Part shown: positions 1 to 8,851 of the stretch, piece after piece
Layout: each line of letters starts with the position of its first letter
How positions within the stretch are numbered: position 1 is the first letter of the stretch
DNA from: Halorussus vallis
GTDB taxonomy: Archaea > Halobacteriota > Halobacteria > Halobacteriales > Haladaptataceae
DNA length: 64,000 nt
Assembly (NCBI RefSeq): GCF_024138165.1
Contig: NZ_CP100000.1
Coordinates: 3,286,001-3,350,000, forward strand
Reading direction: 5' to 3'
The notes under the pieces: model-generated
What the model saw: only the letters and a program-made list of their open reading frames with translations
The model's database searches: none
Told to the model about the DNA's origin: nothing
Translations under genes and position numbers: made by a program

Positions 1-936
1 TCCCCGTTCGAGTCGCTCGCTCAGGATGCGGTTGAACGCGTACGACTGGGCGGCGTTGACGAACAGGCGCTGGAGGTTCGAGGGGACGGCCTCCAGGGCG
101 GTCCGGAAGTCTGCGGGGTCGTCGCCGCCGGTTTCGACCAACGAGGACAGCATCGCGCGCTCGAACCCCAGGCGGTTCGGCAGGGCGTCCAGCGCGGCCT
201 TCCAGTCCCGGTCGGCGAAGGCGTCCTCGACCTCCCGGCGGGCCCGCTGGGTCCCCTCGGGTTCGGAGTCGTAGGGGTTCCCGACGTAGGCCCGGACCGC
301 CTCCTCCCACTCCCCGTCGGCGACCCGCAGGCCGACCTCGTGGGTGACCGGCCGGCGACTCCCGAAGCGCTGCTGGCCGAAGAAGTTCGGGACGCCGACC
401 GTCGGCGGTTCGTCGCCGCTCGCCGGCGGTCCCGCGCCGGCGAACTCGGCCAACTCCTCGCGCACCCGCTGGGCGTTCTCTGGATGCTCGGCGTCCCGGA
501 CCGTGATCTCGAACTCGTTGCCCGCCAGGTCGCCGAACTCCAGTCCGCGACCCGCCCGGCCCAGCGCTTCGATTTCGGCGTTTCGAATCTCGACGCCGTC
601 GAGGGCCTCGGGGTCGACTTTCCGGAGGGTGAAGAGCTGAGTCGTCACTGCGTGCTTGTCCTTGGTGCCGGCCCACGAAACGCGCTCGCGGCTGATTCCC
701 AGCGCGTCCGAGAGTCGGCGCGCGAAGTCGTTGGTGTCCCAGCCCCGGAGCGTCGCCCGGAGCACGAGGTGGGCGTACGCCCCGGGGTCGGCGTCGAGCG
801 GTTCGGCGTCGAAGCGCTCTATCTCCCGGACCCGGAAGTCCTCGCTGTCGACCTTGATGCGGCCGCCGACGCCGTCGGCGTCGCTGACGAAGTGTTCGAT
901 GCCGACCGCCCGCTCGACTGGGTACGCCTCGCGCAT
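1..936 (-). CDS. truD: tRNA pseudouridine synthase TruD (partial, runs off left edge)
   Basis: Encodes the first 312 residues of a TruD-family enzyme, which converts U13 of tRNA to pseudouridine. The reading frame is open from the ATG at 936 to the window edge with no stop. Visible hallmarks are [11 protein letters not shown] at about residues 90-100, whose Asp93 is the expected catalytic aspartate, and [10 protein letters not shown] near residue 183, a TruD signature. The C-terminal part lies outside the window. The start [12 protein letters not shown] matches the usual haloarchaeal N-terminus. The upstream 640 bp carries repeat elements and no gene. Confidence 0.95.
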   Translation of the reverse strand, partial: MREAYPVERAVGIEHFVSDADGVGGRIKVDSEDFRVREIERFDAEPLDADPGAYAHLVLRATLRGWDTNDFARRLSDALGISRERVSWAGTKDKHAVTTQLFTLRKVDPEALDGVEIRNAEIEALGRAGRGLEFGDLAGNEFEITVRDAEHPENAQRVREELAEFAGAGPPASGDEPPTVGVPNFFGQQRFGSRRPVTHEVGLRVADGEWEEAVRAYVGNPYDSEPEGTQRARREVEDAFADRDWKAALDALPNRLGFERAMLSSLVETGGDDPADFRTALEAVPSNLQRLFVNAAQSYAFNRILSERLERG

Positions 937-1124
937 TCGTCTCCCGGTTGGTGGCGGGGTCGCTTGTATCTGACTTCCTGCGACCGGGGGTTGGTGGATG
1001 TTTGTGTGAATGGAGTCGGTCGAGATGTTGGCGGTACGAAAACGCAGGGGTAACTACGATGACCGCGACCGCTTCGAAAGCCACAGCACGCTCACCGTGG
1101 CACACAGCAACGACGATGACCGTA

Positions 1125-1216
1125 ACCGCCCCGAAAGCCCCCGACCGCTCGCGGTCGGCCCCTTTCAGTCCCGCCCTGCCAGTTGGTCAGCCGAGCGTTC
1201 CTCTGGATTGGTTCAC
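1125..1216 (-). repeat. structured repeat, miniature copy 1
   Basis: Read on the minus strand it has the shared 5' box (GCTCGGCTGACCAACTGG, then GGGACTGAAAGG) and the shared 3' box (GGGGGCTTTC). The whole interior is replaced by a simple hairpin, CCGACC-GCGAGC-GGTCGG. The hairpin with its GAAAG/CTTTC closing pair spans 1133-1166. It appears to be the outer helix of the family with the side hairpin and long arm deleted. It lies upstream of truD on the same strand. Confidence 0.75.
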
Positions 1217-1383
1217 AGGCGGTTTCGAAGGCTGAACGCCACACATGGCGCGCGCTGGCGCGGTCCCGCGGTTTGGGTCCGCGCCATCTTCGTGCGAGGG
1301 ATGAGCATCGCAGGCCGTCAGGCCGAGAAGCGCAGTCGGTTGGGGAGGGTGTGGCCTGCGGTTGCGGTGCTGTTTGGGTGGAT

Positions 1384-1503
1384 GAAAGGGGCCGGCCGGT
1401 CGCGTATACTTTAGTCGCCTCTGCAGGCCACTATTCTCGCCGAGCGCCGCAGGCGCGAGGCATGAATATCCTGCAGAGCGACCGCGAGCGGGCGGGGGCT
1501 TTC
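1384..1503 (+). repeat. structured repeat, full copy 2
   Basis: Begins GAAAGGGGCC and ends GGGGGCTTTC. The long arm pairs GTCGCCTCTGCAGG with CCTGCAGAGCGAC, leaving one unpaired C. The apex is GCC-GA-GCGCC-GCA-GGCGC-GA-GGC, flanked by the conserved CTATTC and GAATAT. The outer helix is damaged (GGCCGGTCGCG against CGCGAGCGGGC) and the 5' box is degenerate, so this may be a decaying copy. It lies on the opposite strand to its neighbours, head to head with copy 1. Confidence 0.75.
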
Positions 1504-1579
1504 GGAGTCATCACTGTCTTGGCTGTCTCGGAGGGTGCATGGCGAGCAGATGGAGCTTTTTGGCTGTTCTCGGTGTCCA

Positions 1580-2038
1580 TCACCGTGGTTGTCCGTGACG
1601 GCCCGCTACCCAGTACGAACCGTCTCCCCCTCGACACCGAACGTCCGAACGTTGCAGGAACGTCGGTTCCTCGGCCAACCCGTACTCGAAGAGGACGCGG
1701 AGACAGACCGTGCCGGTCGTCCTCCGGCCGACCGACAACTCCCCGCGGACGGTGTGGTCGTCGACCACGCCGTGCACCGCGACGGGGCCGAAGCTCTCGC
1801 CCGGGTCCCGGACGACGGTTTTGCTGGTCCCCGGGGCCACCTCACGCGACACCCACTCCCCGAGTCCGTCGCTCGTCTCGACGACGAAGTGGAACGCGTG
1901 CCGGGCGTCGGTCCCGTTCGCGAGTTCGACGTCGACTCGCCGGACTTCGGCCGTGCTCTCGCCGAAGCCCGCACACCCGGCGAGCAGTCCGACCGCGGTG
2001 CTACTTCCGAAGAGGAAGTGGCGTCTGGTGGAGGGCAT
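1580..2038 (-). CDS. putative Tat-exported lipoprotein, function unknown
   Basis: 152 residues. The N-terminus MPSTRRHFLFGSS followed by LLAGCAGF is a twin-arginine signal with a lipobox cysteine at about residue 21, so the mature protein is probably anchored to the outer face of the membrane. The rest is a small beta-rich-looking domain with two cysteines (about residues 111 and 134). I do not recognise a family. Similar small lipoproteins with an FxF binding-like core are common in haloarchaea. It is followed about 40 bp upstream (in + coordinates) by pth2 on the same strand, so the two may be co-transcribed. Confidence 0.75.
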   Translation of the reverse strand: MPSTRRHFLFGSSTAVGLLAGCAGFGESTAEVRRVDVELANGTDARHAFHFVVETSDGLGEWVSREVAPGTSKTVVRDPGESFGPVAVHGVVDDHTVRGELSVGRRTTGTVCLRVLFEYGLAEEPTFLQRSDVRCRGGDGSYWVAGRHGQPR

Positions 2039-2078
2039 CTCCCGGGAGGTCGCAGCGAGGCGACGAGAGTGTTCGCAT

Positions 2079-2417
2079 CTAGAACAGCGAGAGGTCCCCG
2101 GTGACGCGGTCGACGATTTCGTCGTCGCCCGGTCCCACGGCCAGGGCCGTCACGGTGCCGGGGTCGAGTTGGGTGTGGCCGGCGTCCCGGACGACTGCGT
2201 GGGGAAGCCCCTCCGCCCGGGCCTTCTCGGCGAGTTCGAACAGTTGGCTCTCGCCGCTGGCTTTCAGCACGACCTTCTTCTGGCCCTCGCCCTTCCAGGC
2301 TTTGCGGGCCTTGCTCCCGGTTTCCTCGTAGGCCGACAGCGAGGCGTGGGCGACCTGGGCCGCCAGTTTCCCCTGCCCCATGCCGATGTCGGTCCGCGCG
2401 ACGATGGCCTGCTTCAT
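2079..2417 (-). CDS. pth: peptidyl-tRNA hydrolase, archaeal Pth2 type
   Basis: 112 residues, the usual Pth2 length. The enzyme releases peptides from peptidyl-tRNA that has dropped off ribosomes. Motifs seen are [17 protein letters not shown] at the N-terminus, AAQVAHAS at about 19-26, and [16 protein letters not shown] near the C-terminus, all typical of Pth2. The ATG at 2417 is preceded on the minus strand by an AT-rich stretch suitable for a TATA box. It is divergent from the Yip1-like gene. Confidence 0.95.
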   Translation of the reverse strand: MKQAIVARTDIGMGQGKLAAQVAHASLSAYEETGSKARKAWKGEGQKKVVLKASGESQLFELAEKARAEGLPHAVVRDAGHTQLDPGTVTALAVGPGDDEIVDRVTGDLSLF

Positions 2418-2498
2418 GGTCCGAATTCGACCGGCGGGGCGTATAGCTTTGATGATAAGCGGGGCGTACTTTTGTCACCTCGCGCGGTAGTTCCCGGC

Positions 2499-3122
2499 GT
2501 GAGGGGCACCGACGTCCCGGGATGGTTCGACGCGCTCGTCCGTCCGGACGCCTTCTTCGAGCGGCGGGTGCCGATACGGGACCTCGGCCCGGCGAAGGTC
2601 CTGTTCGCGGTCACGCTCGCGGGGACCGTCCCCGTCGCCGTCGCGACCGTCCTCGCCTCGCCCGCCTCGCCCGCTTCGCCCACCTCGAACCGGACCCCTG
2701 CGGCCGTCGTTTCCGCGATTGCCGCCGTCTTCGTCGGTATCGGCGGTGCGGTCCTCCTCGCCTGGCTCTTCGGGAGCGTCCTGTTCTGCGTCGGCGCGTG
2801 GCTCGTCGGCGGGTCGTTCGACCTCTCGGAGACGGGGTCGGTGATGGCGTACGCGATGGGGCCGCTCGGGGTTGAGTTCCTCCTCGTTGCGGCGCTGGTC
2901 GCGGCCACGGCCGGCGTCGGCGCCGTCGCCGAGTTCGACGCGTTCGTCGGCCACCTCGACGGGGGACCACCCCCGTTTCGGACGCTCGCGCTCGTCACGA
3001 GTTGCTGGCAGGCGTACGTCGCGACCTTCGGCCTGAAGCACGCCAACGACCTTCCCCCGCGGCGCGCCGCGCTCGTCTCGGCCGCGTTCGTCCTCCCGAC
3101 GGTCGTCGAAGCGCTGGCATGA
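2499..3122 (+). CDS. Yip1-like multi-pass membrane protein
   Basis: 207 residues if translation starts at the GTG at 2499, which gives VRGTDVPGWFDALVRPDAFF. An in-frame TTG at 2472 is the alternative. After a short cytosolic N-terminus (DALVRPDAFF) there are about four hydrophobic segments. The C-terminal motif CWQAYVATFGLKHANDL is shared with the next gene (CWQGYVWTFGLKHARDL), so the two are tandem paralogues of the Yip1/YIPF-like superfamily. The role in haloarchaea is unknown. Confidence 0.75.
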   Translation: MRGTDVPGWFDALVRPDAFFERRVPIRDLGPAKVLFAVTLAGTVPVAVATVLASPASPASPTSNRTPAAVVSAIAAVFVGIGGAVLLAWLFGSVLFCVGAWLVGGSFDLSETGSVMAYAMGPLGVEFLLVAALVAATAGVGAVAEFDAFVGHLDGGPPPFRTLALVTSCWQAYVATFGLKHANDLPPRRAALVSAAFVLPTVVEALA

Positions 3123-3194
3123 CCCGTCGCTCGCCGGGTAGTTTCACCGACGAAAGAGACAAAACTTTTACCGGAACGCCGAGCGGTCGGTCGT

Positions 3195-3914
3195 ATGGTC
3201 CTGCAAGCCCTCCTCCACCCGGACGACTACTTCGCCGGGCGGTCGCCCTCGCTCGGCCGTGCGTTCGCCGTCGTCCTCGTCGTCGCGCTGATTACGACGA
3301 CCGCCGTCGGCGCGTTCGGCTGGCTCCTGAGCGAACGCATCACCGCCACGACCGAGATTCCCAATCAGGAACGACCGCCGGACTGGGTCTGCGACGGCGA
3401 GTCCGACACCGAGGCCGAGTCGATGATGCGCGAGAACTGCGACGAACCGAAGACGAAGACGGTCCAGGTCGGCGACCTCATCTGGAAGGCGTTCGGCGAG
3501 AAACTGCCGCTGTTGTTCGTCGGGTCGCTGCTGGCGTGGCCGCTGTACGCAGCGGGCCTCCACGTCGCCTCCGCGGTCGTGGGTGGCCGGGGGAGCTTCC
3601 TCGACACTCTCGCGGTCACCGCGTGGGGAATCGCTCCGAACGCGCTCCAGGCGGTCGTCGGCCTCGGTCTGCTCGTCGTCTCGCTCGACGGCCTCGACCT
3701 CTCGGGGTCGAACCCCGAGATGCTCGCCTCGCAGGTCCAGTCGCTGACCGTCCGCGCGCGCGGCGGCACGACGGCGGTGAAGGTCGCGGGCGCGTGCTGG
3801 CAGGGCTACGTCTGGACGTTTGGATTGAAGCACGCCCGCGACCTCCGGACGGGAGAAGCCGCGATCGCCGGCGGTGGAATCGCGCTCGTCGCCCTCCTGT
3901 TCTCGTTCGCCTGA
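3195..3914 (+). CDS. Yip1-like multi-pass membrane protein
   Basis: 239 residues starting MVLQALLHPDDYFAGR. A transmembrane helix follows at about 23-45. An extracytoplasmic loop then carries two cysteines (WVCDGE and RENCDE), and three or four further helices end in the CWQGYVWTFGLKHARDL motif. It is paralogous to the preceding gene. Its own promoter is likely, since AAAACTTTTACC lies about 27 nt before the ATG. The pair of loop cysteines is absent from the upstream paralogue. Confidence 0.8.
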   Translation: MVLQALLHPDDYFAGRSPSLGRAFAVVLVVALITTTAVGAFGWLLSERITATTEIPNQERPPDWVCDGESDTEAESMMRENCDEPKTKTVQVGDLIWKAFGEKLPLLFVGSLLAWPLYAAGLHVASAVVGGRGSFLDTLAVTAWGIAPNALQAVVGLGLLVVSLDGLDLSGSNPEMLASQVQSLTVRARGGTTAVKVAGACWQGYVWTFGLKHARDLRTGEAAIAGGGIALVALLFSFA

Positions 3915-3993
3915 GCGACCGTCGCATTCGACGGCTGCGCGGCCTCGCTTCAGAGACCGTGTCCTTTACGCACCTCCGCGCTAACCCCCGAGT

Positions 3994-4632
3994 ATGATAC
4001 TGTCGGACGCCGACATCCTCCGCCGTCTGGAGGACGGCGACCTCGCGGTCGAACCCTTGGACGACCCCGACCTGCAGATTCAACCCGCCAGCATCGACCT
4101 TCGACTCGGACGCGAGTTCCTGGAGTTCCAGCACGCCAACATCCCCTGCATCCACCCGGACAGCGAGCAGGAGGTCTCGGAGTACGTCAGCGAGACCGTC
4201 ATCGACGACGGGAACGAGTTCATACTCCACCCCGGCGACTTCGTGCTCGGCACGACGAAAGAGCGCGTCGAGATTCCCGCCGACCTGCTGGCCCACGTCG
4301 AGGGCCGGTCGTCGTTCGGCCGCCTCGCGGTGGTCATCCACGCCACCGCCGGCGTGGTCGACCCGGGCTACTGCGGCCAGATTACCCTCGAACTGTCGAA
4401 CCTCGGCACCGCGCCCGTGGCGCTCAAACCCGGCACCCGCATCTCTCAGCTCATCTTCACGGAACTCAAATCGCCCGCCGAGCGCCCCTACGGCGAGGAC
4501 CGCGGCTCGAAGTACCAGGACCAGTCGGGTCCCCAGGCCTCCCGCATCGGCGGCGACCACGAGTTCGGCGGCGACCAGAAACGGACGTCGGGCGCCGACG
4601 GGAAGACCGGCGGAGGCTCCACCGAATCATGA
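3994..4632 (+). CDS. dcd: dCTP deaminase
   Basis: 212 residues. Deaminates dCTP to dUTP on the route to dTMP. Motifs are [10 protein letters not shown] at about 30-39, [17 protein letters not shown] at 104-120, and [14 protein letters not shown] at 123-136, with Glu133 at the position of the catalytic glutamate. A Gly/Asp-rich tail of roughly 35 residues follows the core, which is typical of haloarchaeal homologues. Its last codons overlap the ATG of thiR by 4 nt, so the two genes are probably translated from one message. Confidence 0.95.
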   Translation: MILSDADILRRLEDGDLAVEPLDDPDLQIQPASIDLRLGREFLEFQHANIPCIHPDSEQEVSEYVSETVIDDGNEFILHPGDFVLGTTKERVEIPADLLAHVEGRSSFGRLAVVIHATAGVVDPGYCGQITLELSNLGTAPVALKPGTRISQLIFTELKSPAERPYGEDRGSKYQDQSGPQASRIGGDHEFGGDQKRTSGADGKTGGGSTES

Positions 4633-5528
4633 GGTTCGCCGAGGAGATCGTCGTCGAAGAGTTCCTCCCGACGGTCCGGTCGATGCTCGCCGAGGACCTC
4701 CGCGACCGGGGGCTGACCCAGAGCGAGGTCGCCGACCTCCTGGGAATCAGCCAGAGTGCGGTGTCGAAGTACGCCAACGGCGAGGTCGAGCGCAACGACC
4801 GGTTCCTCGACGACGACCGGGTGAAGAACCTCGTCGCCCGGGTCGGCGAGGGACTGGCGGAGGGGACGATGAGTCGGATCGAGGCGCTGGTCGAGATAGA
4901 GGTGCTGATTCGCCGCCTGGAGGACCGCGACCTCGTTTCAGAACTCCACGAACTCGAGATGCCCGAACTGTCGGGCCACGGCGGCGACTTCAACGTCCAC
5001 GACCCCGAGGGCGACCTCCGGACCACCGAGCGGGTTCGGTCGTCGCTCCGGCGCGGCGTCCGCATCATCGAGAGCGCCAGCGGGTTCGCCTCGCTCATCC
5101 CCGCCGTGGGGTCGAACCTCTGCGAGTGCACGCCCGACGCCGACGGCATCGACGACGTGGCGGCCATCCCGGGCCGCATCTTCGACGTAAAGGGGCAGGC
5201 GACCATCCCCGGCGACCCCGAGTTCGGGGTCAGCGAACACGTCGCCTCGCTCCTGCTGTCGGCCCGCCGGGCGGGGAGTCCGGCCCGCGCGGCGCTCAAC
5301 GTCCGCTACGACCCCGACATCGTCGCGGCCCTCGAAGAACTCGGCCACGAAACCGCCGAGTTCGACGCCGAGTACGACGACCTCGACGCGGCGGTCGGGG
5401 CGGTCATGCGCGACCACCCCGAGGCGACGGTCCTCTATCACACCGGCGGCTACGGCATCGAACCCATCGTCTACCTGCTCGGCGACGACGCCTCGGCGGT
5501 TGCGTCGATGGCCCGGAAGCTACTCTGA
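4629..5528 (+). CDS. thiR: ThiR-type regulator: XRE helix-turn-helix fused to ThiN-like domain
   Basis: 299 residues. The N-terminal part has an XRE-type helix-turn-helix ([23 protein letters not shown], about 29-51). The C-terminal 170 residues resemble the ThiN thiamine-phosphate synthase domain ([32 protein letters not shown]). In archaea this fusion is known as ThiR, a thiamine-responsive repressor of thiamine genes. That is family knowledge and cannot be shown here. Its coupling to dcd through an ATGA overlap gives no functional clue. It could retain enzyme activity, but the regulator fusion argues otherwise. Confidence 0.85.
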   Translation: MRFAEEIVVEEFLPTVRSMLAEDLRDRGLTQSEVADLLGISQSAVSKYANGEVERNDRFLDDDRVKNLVARVGEGLAEGTMSRIEALVEIEVLIRRLEDRDLVSELHELEMPELSGHGGDFNVHDPEGDLRTTERVRSSLRRGVRIIESASGFASLIPAVGSNLCECTPDADGIDDVAAIPGRIFDVKGQATIPGDPEFGVSEHVASLLLSARRAGSPARAALNVRYDPDIVAALEELGHETAEFDAEYDDLDAAVGAVMRDHPEATVLYHTGGYGIEPIVYLLGDDASAVASMARKLL

Positions 5529-5624
5529 ATCGCCGGCGCTCCTTTTCCCGGAACTCCGGAGCGGCGTGACATGTCGCTCGAAACGCTTATGCTACCGGAG
5601 ACGAACTCGGCCAGGAAGACGAAG

Positions 5625-6230
5625 ATGGACGAATCAGACGCGCCGACCGTGCTCGTCATCGAGGACGAACCGGACCTGGGTCGGCTCTACGAACTCTGGC
5701 TCGAAGACGACTACGACGTCAAACACGTCGAAACCGGCGAGCAAGCGCTCTCGGCGCTCGACGATAGCGTCGACGTCGTCCTGCTCGACCGCAGGCTCCC
5801 CGGGATGTCCGGACGGGCCGTCCTCGAAGAGATACGCGAACGCGACGTCGACTGCCGGGTGGCGATGGTGACCGCCGTCGACCCGAGTTTCGACGTCGTC
5901 GAGATGGGCTTCGACACGTACGTCACGAAGCCGCCGGACCGCGAGCAGTTGCGCGACGTCGTCGCGCAACTGCTCGACCGGGCGACGCTGGACGAGCAGA
6001 TGCAGGAGTACTACTCGCTGGTTTCGCGCCGGGCGGCGCTGGAGACCGAATTCTCGTCGGCCGAACTCGCCGACAGCGAGGCGTACGCCGTCCTCGTCGA
6101 GCGAATCGAGCGCAAGCGAGCGGCGGTCGACGAGTCGCTCGGCGACGTCGGTTCCCACGACGTGTTCGTCGATTCGGTCCGCGAAGTGCTGGGGCCGGGG
6201 GACGGCGACGCCGTCTGCGACACCGACTGA
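5625..6230 (+). CDS. response regulator with HalX domain
   Basis: 201 residues from the ATG at 5625. A longer frame from 5571 adds 18 residues that do not look conserved, and CGAAACGCTTATG near 5578-5590 would be the TATA box for the shorter start. The receiver domain has the acidic pair VIEDEPD, the phosphoacceptor in LLDRRLPGMSG (Asp55), and the lysine in YVTKPP. The C-terminal HalX domain (LDEQMQEYYSLVSRRAALE) is a coiled helical unit found in haloarchaeal regulators. The gene converges on a histidine kinase, a possible partner. Confidence 0.9.
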   Translation: MDESDAPTVLVIEDEPDLGRLYELWLEDDYDVKHVETGEQALSALDDSVDVVLLDRRLPGMSGRAVLEEIRERDVDCRVAMVTAVDPSFDVVEMGFDTYVTKPPDREQLRDVVAQLLDRATLDEQMQEYYSLVSRRAALETEFSSAELADSEAYAVLVERIERKRAAVDESLGDVGSHDVFVDSVREVLGPGDGDAVCDTD

Positions 6231-6266
6231 GCGTCTCGTGATTTCTCGTTCGTCGGACGGTGACTC

Positions 6267-6298
6267 CGCGACGGACGAGACGCGTCTCGTCCGTCGCG
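6267..6298. terminator. 32-bp perfect palindrome between convergent genes
   Basis: Left half CGCGACGGACGAGACG is followed directly by its exact reverse complement, with no spacer. It sits 36 bp after the stop of the response regulator and 13 bp before the end of the kinase. It could act as a bidirectional transcription end signal or as a protein-binding site. It carries no T-run. Confidence 0.55.
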
Positions 6299-6311
6299 AA
6301 GCCACTTTTGC

Positions 6312-7607
6312 CTACCGCTCCGCCGCACGCGGGCCGGGGCGCGCAGTATCGGGTCGAACCTCGGACGCCGAGTCGTCGCTCTCCGATGGCGAGGCGACGC
6401 CGGGCGCCGGCACGCGCGGAAGTTCCACGACGAACGTGGTTCCCTCGGGGCCGGTATCGCGCAGTTCGATGGACCCCTCGTAGCGGTCGACTAGGGTCTT
6501 CACGAGGTAGAGGCCGAGTCCGTGGTCGTCGCTCGTGTCGCTCCGCTCGAACAGCGTGGCGAGTTCGTCCTCCGGAATCCCCGGGCCGTCGTCCGAGACG
6601 CGGACGACCACGGTGTCGGGTGTCGTTTCGACGGTGACGTCGAGACGGACCGTCGCGCCGTCGCGTTCGGCGGCGTCTTCGCGAGCCCGCGAGCGAGGGC
6701 TCGTCGAACCGTGTTCCACGGCGTCTTCGCGAGCCTGCGAGCGAAGGTTCGTCGAACCGTGTTCGACGGCATTCGAAAAGAGGTTCGAGAACACGCGGTG
6801 GAGGAGGTCGTCCGCCGCCGCGTACGCGTCCTCGGCCACGGACGACTCGACGTCCCCGGAGGCGTCCCGGAGGTTCTCGAGTTCCTCGGTTACCACGTCG
6901 CCGACGTTCGTCGGTTCGCGTCGGGCGTCGTCGCCGGTCGCCTTCAGGAGCACCCGCACGTCCCTGATGACCGAGGTCATGCTTCGGCTCTGGCGTCGAA
7001 TCGTCGCGAGGTACTCGACCGCCTGTGGGTCGGCGGCGTACTCCTCTTCGAGCACCGCCGCGTAGCCCTCGATGACCGTCGCGGTGTTCAGCAACTCGTG
7101 GCGGAGCAGGCTGTTCATGTAGTCGAGCCACTCCTGTCTCGCTTCGGCCTCCTCGGCCCGGACGGCGGCGCGCTCGGCCGCGCGCTCGCGCTCTATCGCG
7201 CGGGCCTCGACGATGCCGATGAAGAGGCCGAAGTTGGCACCGACGCTCGCGGCCCACCGAGTCCACCCGACGAGGAAACTGCTGTCGGTCGGCCCCCACA
7301 TGACCATGATCGGCACGTTGACCGCGAGGAAGCCGAGCAGTCCGGCCGAGAGCCACTTGCCCACCCGCGGATACCGGTCGGCGTCGAGCGCGCCGCGTTC
7401 GAGCGCGTACCCGCCGTACATCAGGCCGGCGCAGAACGGCACGGTAATCGCGAAGGAGACGGCGAAGTCGGCCGACAGAAAGCGGTCGAGCGGCCCGGTG
7501 AAGATGAACAGCCACTCGCCGGCGAACGTGAACAGGAAGGCGACACCGAGGCCGACGAACAGCCGAGGAATCAGCTCCGGGTTGCGCCGGAACGCTGCGT
7601 CAGTCAT
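6312..7607 (-). CDS. membrane sensor histidine kinase
   Basis: 431 residues. Four hydrophobic segments occupy about 10-135, followed by a helical linker (EARAIERERAAERAAV). The H-box SLLRHELLNTATVIEGY contains the phosphorylated His. The ATPase domain has the N-box (FSNLFSNAVEHG), the G1 box (DDGPGIP) and the G2 box (GLGLYLVK). Between the N-box and G1 the protein carries about 30 extra residues made of a tandem duplication (RSQAREDAVEHGST then RSRAREDAAE). The TATA-like GCGTTAAGTGG lies about 28 nt upstream of the ATG. It probably signals to the convergent HalX regulator. Confidence 0.9.
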   Translation of the reverse strand: MTDAAFRRNPELIPRLFVGLGVAFLFTFAGEWLFIFTGPLDRFLSADFAVSFAITVPFCAGLMYGGYALERGALDADRYPRVGKWLSAGLLGFLAVNVPIMVMWGPTDSSFLVGWTRWAASVGANFGLFIGIVEARAIERERAAERAAVRAEEAEARQEWLDYMNSLLRHELLNTATVIEGYAAVLEEEYAADPQAVEYLATIRRQSRSMTSVIRDVRVLLKATGDDARREPTNVGDVVTEELENLRDASGDVESSVAEDAYAAADDLLHRVFSNLFSNAVEHGSTNLRSQAREDAVEHGSTSPRSRAREDAAERDGATVRLDVTVETTPDTVVVRVSDDGPGIPEDELATLFERSDTSDDHGLGLYLVKTLVDRYEGSIELRDTGPEGTTFVVELPRVPAPGVASPSESDDSASEVRPDTARPGPRAAER

Positions 7608-8213
7608 CGGGCAGAGGAATCCGACGATTCCACTTAACGCTTTCTTCGAATATGAAATCTGATAACCGATTCGCGATTCTCAGAGAGACGCGCCGGTTTC
7701 GACCCCGGTTTCCGAATCGGGGTCGCGCGATTCGCTTCCGGCGCGGTGGAACCGGTGAAGTCAACCTTCGGGCGCGTGTCCGTCGTGACCGGTGGTGCGA
7801 TTCCGGACGTTCGTCCGGGACGCGACCACCGTTTGTGGCGGTCGTGTCTGTTGAAATCGCGTCCGGAACGACGACATTCTCAGCGATGACATACGTGCCA
7901 CTCGAGGCACGCGTCTCTCGGACGAACGGAATTCCGCGCTTCCACGGTCAGCGGTCGTAGAGCCGGCGCTCTTGCCGATAGTGGACCGTTCTTCCTCGAA
8001 CTGAAGATTACCGAACGGTCGAAGGAACTCTCCGCTCGGAAACACGCTGGTACTCACCGCCGGCCGGTCGGTGATGTGCGAATAACAAAGTCCGATACGA
8101 CCCGTTGAAACCCACGATGGGTCGAGCGCCACCACGTAGGAGAACGACGGGACAGACAGCCGTTGAACGCCGACGTTCGTCCAGCGACCGACCGAGGCCC
8201 CTCTCCGGCGACC
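7608..8213. other. 606-bp intergenic region without recognised gene
   Basis: Contains the promoter of the kinase (minus) at its left end. A 102-codon arginine-rich frame (7652-7960) looks unlike local proteins and is rejected. A weak inverted pair CGACCC/GGGTCG lies near 8098-8124. AATAACAAAG at about 8082-8091 is locally AT-rich. I see no RNA gene. Confidence 0.5.
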
Positions 8214-8822
8214 ATGAGTAGTCGCGAGCGGGTCGGGTCGGACGCTTCGGACGGCGCCGCCGTGATCTCGACGGATACGATCGTCGAAGCGATACAGAAC
8301 CCTCGACGGCGGTACGCGCTCTACTATCTGCACAAGCACAGCGGTTGGGTCGACCTCGAAGACGTGGTCCTGCAGGTCGCCGCGTGGGAGCGGTGCCGGA
8401 CGCCGGAGGAGGTGACCGCTTCCCAGCGGCGGTCGGTCTACACGTCGCTGTACCAGACCCACCTGCCCTCGCTCGCCGGCGACCGTCTCGTCGAGTTCGA
8501 CAAGCGACGGAACAGGGTTCGGGGGCTCCTCGACAGCGAGAACTTCGACCTGGTGCTCGCCAACGACTCGCGCACCTCGACGGCCACGGACGGCGTCTGT
8601 CTCCTCACGACCGTGGCCAGCGTCGCGCTGGTCGCACTCGCCTGGCACGACCTCACGACCGTCGGACGACTGCCGGCGCTGTTCGTCGCGGGGACGGTCG
8701 TCCTGCTGTTCTCGCTGTCCAGCCTGGTCCACTGGTACGACTGGTATCGGTGGCAGTTGCGAACTCGGGAGATGCCGCCGGACTTCTCGGTCGCCAGGAC
8801 GGACGACGCGGGCCGGAACTGA
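8214..8822 (+). CDS. DUF7344-like helix-turn-helix protein with two membrane helices
   Basis: 202 residues from the ATG at 8214. A longer frame begins with TTG at 8163. The first 110 residues resemble the haloarchaeal winged-helix family often called DUF7344: AIQNPRRRYALYYLHKHSG, WVDLEDVVLQVAAWE, then SLYQTHLPSLAGDRLVEFDKR. Two transmembrane segments follow at about 130-175, then a short basic-acidic tail. It is presumably a membrane-tethered transcription regulator. Target unknown. Confidence 0.8.
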   Translation: MSSRERVGSDASDGAAVISTDTIVEAIQNPRRRYALYYLHKHSGWVDLEDVVLQVAAWERCRTPEEVTASQRRSVYTSLYQTHLPSLAGDRLVEFDKRRNRVRGLLDSENFDLVLANDSRTSTATDGVCLLTTVASVALVALAWHDLTTVGRLPALFVAGTVVLLFSLSSLVHWYDWYRWQLRTREMPPDFSVARTDDAGRN

Positions 8823-8851
8823 CGGCAGAAACCGACGCCGCGGTCGCGAAG

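Larger units (their letters stand above)
937..1579. other. intergenic region with two repeat elements
   Basis: No credible gene on either strand. Open frames here are arginine-rich shadows caused by the GC bias. The region holds a miniature structured repeat on the minus strand, a duplicated fragment of its 3' box (about 1062-1092, CTTTCGAAGCGGTC read on minus), and a full repeat on the plus strand. The stretch 1217-1380 shows nothing else I can name. Confidence 0.7.

Noticed and set aside
340-1053. 237-codon plus-strand frame opposite truD
   Set aside because: It is the antisense shadow of a clear TruD reading frame with intact motifs and has no protein features of its own.
1183-2082. 299-codon arginine-rich plus frame
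   Set aside because: Overlaps the repeat elements and the lipoprotein gene in antisense; composition is typical of a GC-driven shadow.
7652-7960. 102-codon plus frame in the intergenic region
   Set aside because: Basic, Arg-rich and without any family resemblance; local proteins are acidic. No convincing promoter.
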